Assembly: GCA_023389425.1 (NCBI GenBank)
Contig: JAEWEK010000062.1
Location: forward strand, 1 to 7,029
Source of the DNA: Pseudomonadota bacterium
GTDB taxonomy: Bacteria; Pseudomonadota; Gammaproteobacteria; Burkholderiales; Burkholderiaceae_D
Length of the DNA: 7,029 nt
Reading direction: 5' to 3'
This document shows, in pieces, positions 5,776 through 7,029 of this stretch. The first letter of the stretch is position 1; every line of letters starts with the position of its first letter. The notes under the pieces are model-generated. The model saw nothing but the letters and a program-made list of their open reading frames with translations. It was not told the DNA's origin and searched no databases. Made by a program: the position numbers and the translations under genes.

Positions 5776-7029
5776 TCGCAGGGCCAAGATCGTGGCCACC
5801 CTGGGGCCGGCGAGCTCGGACAGCGCACAGATCGAAGCGCTGTTCCGCGCAGGCGCGGACGTGTTCCGCCTCAATTTCAGCCACGGCAGCCACGAGGACC
5901 ACAAGAAGCGCTACGATCATGTGCGCGCTCTGGAACGCGCGCTGGGACGGCCGATCGGCATCCTGTTCGACCTGCAGGGGCCCAAGCTGCGCGTCGGAAC
6001 GTTCGCCGAAGGCTCGGTGGAACTGGAGGCCGGCACGCGGTTCCGGCTCGACCTGAACGCAGGCCAGCCCGGCGACCGGACGCGTGTCGCGCTGCCGCAT
6101 CCCGAGATTTTCGCCGCGCTGGAATCCGGCGCGCGCCTGTTGCTCGACGATGGTCGGATCGAGCTTCGGGTCGATAAATTCACCGCCGAATCGGCCGACA
6201 CGACAGTCATAAACGGTGGCGTGCTGTCCGACCGCAAGGGCGTCAACGTGCCCGGCGTAGTGCTGCCGTTGTCGGCGCTGACCGACAAGGACCGCAAGGA
6301 CCTGGCCTATGGCCTGGGACTCGGCGCCGACTGGATCGCGCTGTCCTTCGTCCAGCGCGTCGAGGACATCCGCGAGATCAAGGACATCGTGCAGGGCCGC
6401 GCCCGCATCGTGGCCAAGCTCGAAAAGCCGGCCGCGATCAGCCAGCTCGAATTCATCGTGCAGGAAGCCGACGCCATCATGGTGGCGCGCGGCGACCTCG
6501 GCGTGGAGATGCCGGCCGAGCAGGTGCCGGCGATCCAGAAGCGGATCGTGCGCACCTGCCGCCGCCTGGGCAAGCCCGTGATCGTCGCCACGCAGATGCT
6601 GGAATCGATGGTCGTTGCGCCGGTGCCGACGCGGGCCGAAGCGTCCGACGTCGCGACCGCGGTCTATGACGGCGTCGATGCCGTCATGCTGTCGGCCGAA
6701 TCGGCGTCCGGCAAGCATCCGGTCGAAGCGGTCACGATGATGAACAACATCATCGTGCAAACCGAGTCCGATCCTTTTTACGCCGAGAGCATCGCCGCCG
6801 GGGAGAGCCCGGCCCGCGCCGACATCGCCGACGCGATTGGCCTTGCGATGCGCAACGTGGCCGGCCTGTTGGACGTCGCAGCCACCGTCGCCTACACCAG
6901 TTCCGGCCACTCGGCCCTGCGGCTGGCGCGCGAGCGGCCGCAGGCGCCCATTATCGGCATGACTCCCAGACTGGCCACTGCTCGCAGCCTGGCGCTGGCA
7001 TGGGGCGTGCACGCGGTGCTGACCCATGA
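5765..7029 (+). CDS. ttuE: Pyruvate kinase (partial, C-terminus beyond the right edge)
   Basis: Transfers phosphate from phosphoenolpyruvate to ADP, giving pyruvate and ATP in the cytosol. The open frame has 421 complete codons and runs off the window without a stop; pyruvate kinases are about 470-480 residues, so some 50 are missing. Visible are RAKIVATLGPAS at 6-17, RLNFSHG at 35-41, the FDLQGPKLR segment at 68-76, the B domain (about 70-170), KxE at Lys218/Glu220 (phosphotransfer and metal), the MVARGDLGVEMP signature at 239-250, the ATQMLESM helix, the SAESASGKHP loop, and part of the C-terminal domain ending in WGVHAVLTH. Leu70, Gln71 and Lys74 are the residue set reported for potassium-independent enzymes. 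Pairing with the MOFRL kinase matches TtuE of the A. vitis tartrate operon. It is probably a second, catabolic isozyme, with a housekeeping gene elsewhere; pyk is an equally good name. Confidence 0.94.
   Translation, partial: MHRNRRAKIVATLGPASSDSAQIEALFRAGADVFRLNFSHGSHEDHKKRYDHVRALERALGRPIGILFDLQGPKLRVGTFAEGSVELEAGTRFRLDLNAGQPGDRTRVALPHPEIFAALESGARLLLDDGRIELRVDKFTAESADTTVINGGVLSDRKGVNVPGVVLPLSALTDKDRKDLAYGLGLGADWIALSFVQRVEDIREIKDIVQGRARIVAKLEKPAAISQLEFIVQEADAIMVARGDLGVEMPAEQVPAIQKRIVRTCRRLGKPVIVATQMLESMVVAPVPTRAEASDVATAVYDGVDAVMLSAESASGKHPVEAVTMMNNIIVQTESDPFYAESIAAGESPARADIADAIGLAMRNVAGLLDVAATVAYTSSGHSALRLARERPQAPIIGMTPRLATARSLALAWGVHAVLTH

Noticed and set aside
5354..7027. A 557-codon open frame on the minus strand opposite the pyruvate kinase and the end of the glycerate kinase gene
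   Set aside because: It is antisense to two well-conserved enzymes, has low-complexity Arg/His/Asp-rich composition and no domain; it is a by-product of high G+C third positions.

Overview
This is a high-G+C window with dense, short-spaced genes and strong G/C bias at third codon positions. Gene content and protein style suggest a beta-proteobacterium of the order Burkholderiales, perhaps Oxalobacteraceae; the taxonomic call is an inference from style only. No tRNA, rRNA, CRISPR array, insertion sequence or phage gene was seen. Both edges cut genes: a sugar kinase on the left and a pyruvate kinase on the right.

Layout. The left part holds three metabolic genes: a ROK-family sugar kinase (minus strand, 3' end missing), a divergent FAH-superfamily 2-keto-4-pentenoate hydratase-like enzyme (plus), and an orphan periplasmic solute-binding protein of the amino-acid-binding type (minus). 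The last two converge with stop codons overlapping in a CTAG tetranucleotide. Next is a LysR-type regulator (minus, 2262-3215), divergent from a plus-strand cluster: a tartrate/D-malate dehydrogenase (3329-4414), a class II (MOFRL) glycerate 2-kinase (4474-5775) and a pyruvate kinase (5765 to the window edge).

How the genes work together. The right half matches the logic and order of the ttu tartrate-utilisation operon described in Agrobacterium vitis (ttuA LysR, ttuB transporter, ttuC tartrate dehydrogenase, ttuD, ttuE pyruvate kinase), but no ttuB-like transporter is present here. The inferred route is: tartrate (or D-malate) is oxidised or oxidatively decarboxylated by TtuC; D-glycerate is phosphorylated to 2-phosphoglycerate by the MOFRL kinase; enolase, encoded elsewhere, gives phosphoenolpyruvate; and the pyruvate kinase makes pyruvate. 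The LysR protein most resembles the DmlR type and probably acts on the 113-bp divergent intergenic region, which contains a perfect 15-bp palindrome with T-N11-A geometry.

The most interesting details are regulatory. The palindrome coincides with the lysR ribosome-binding site. A two-codon ORF (Met-Ala-stop) sits directly on the lysR start. A strong intrinsic terminator stands between ttuC and ttuD inside the apparent operon. The ttuD and pyruvate kinase reading frames overlap by 11 bases. I did not find convincing evidence of a wholly new system; this is a variant of a known catabolic cluster.
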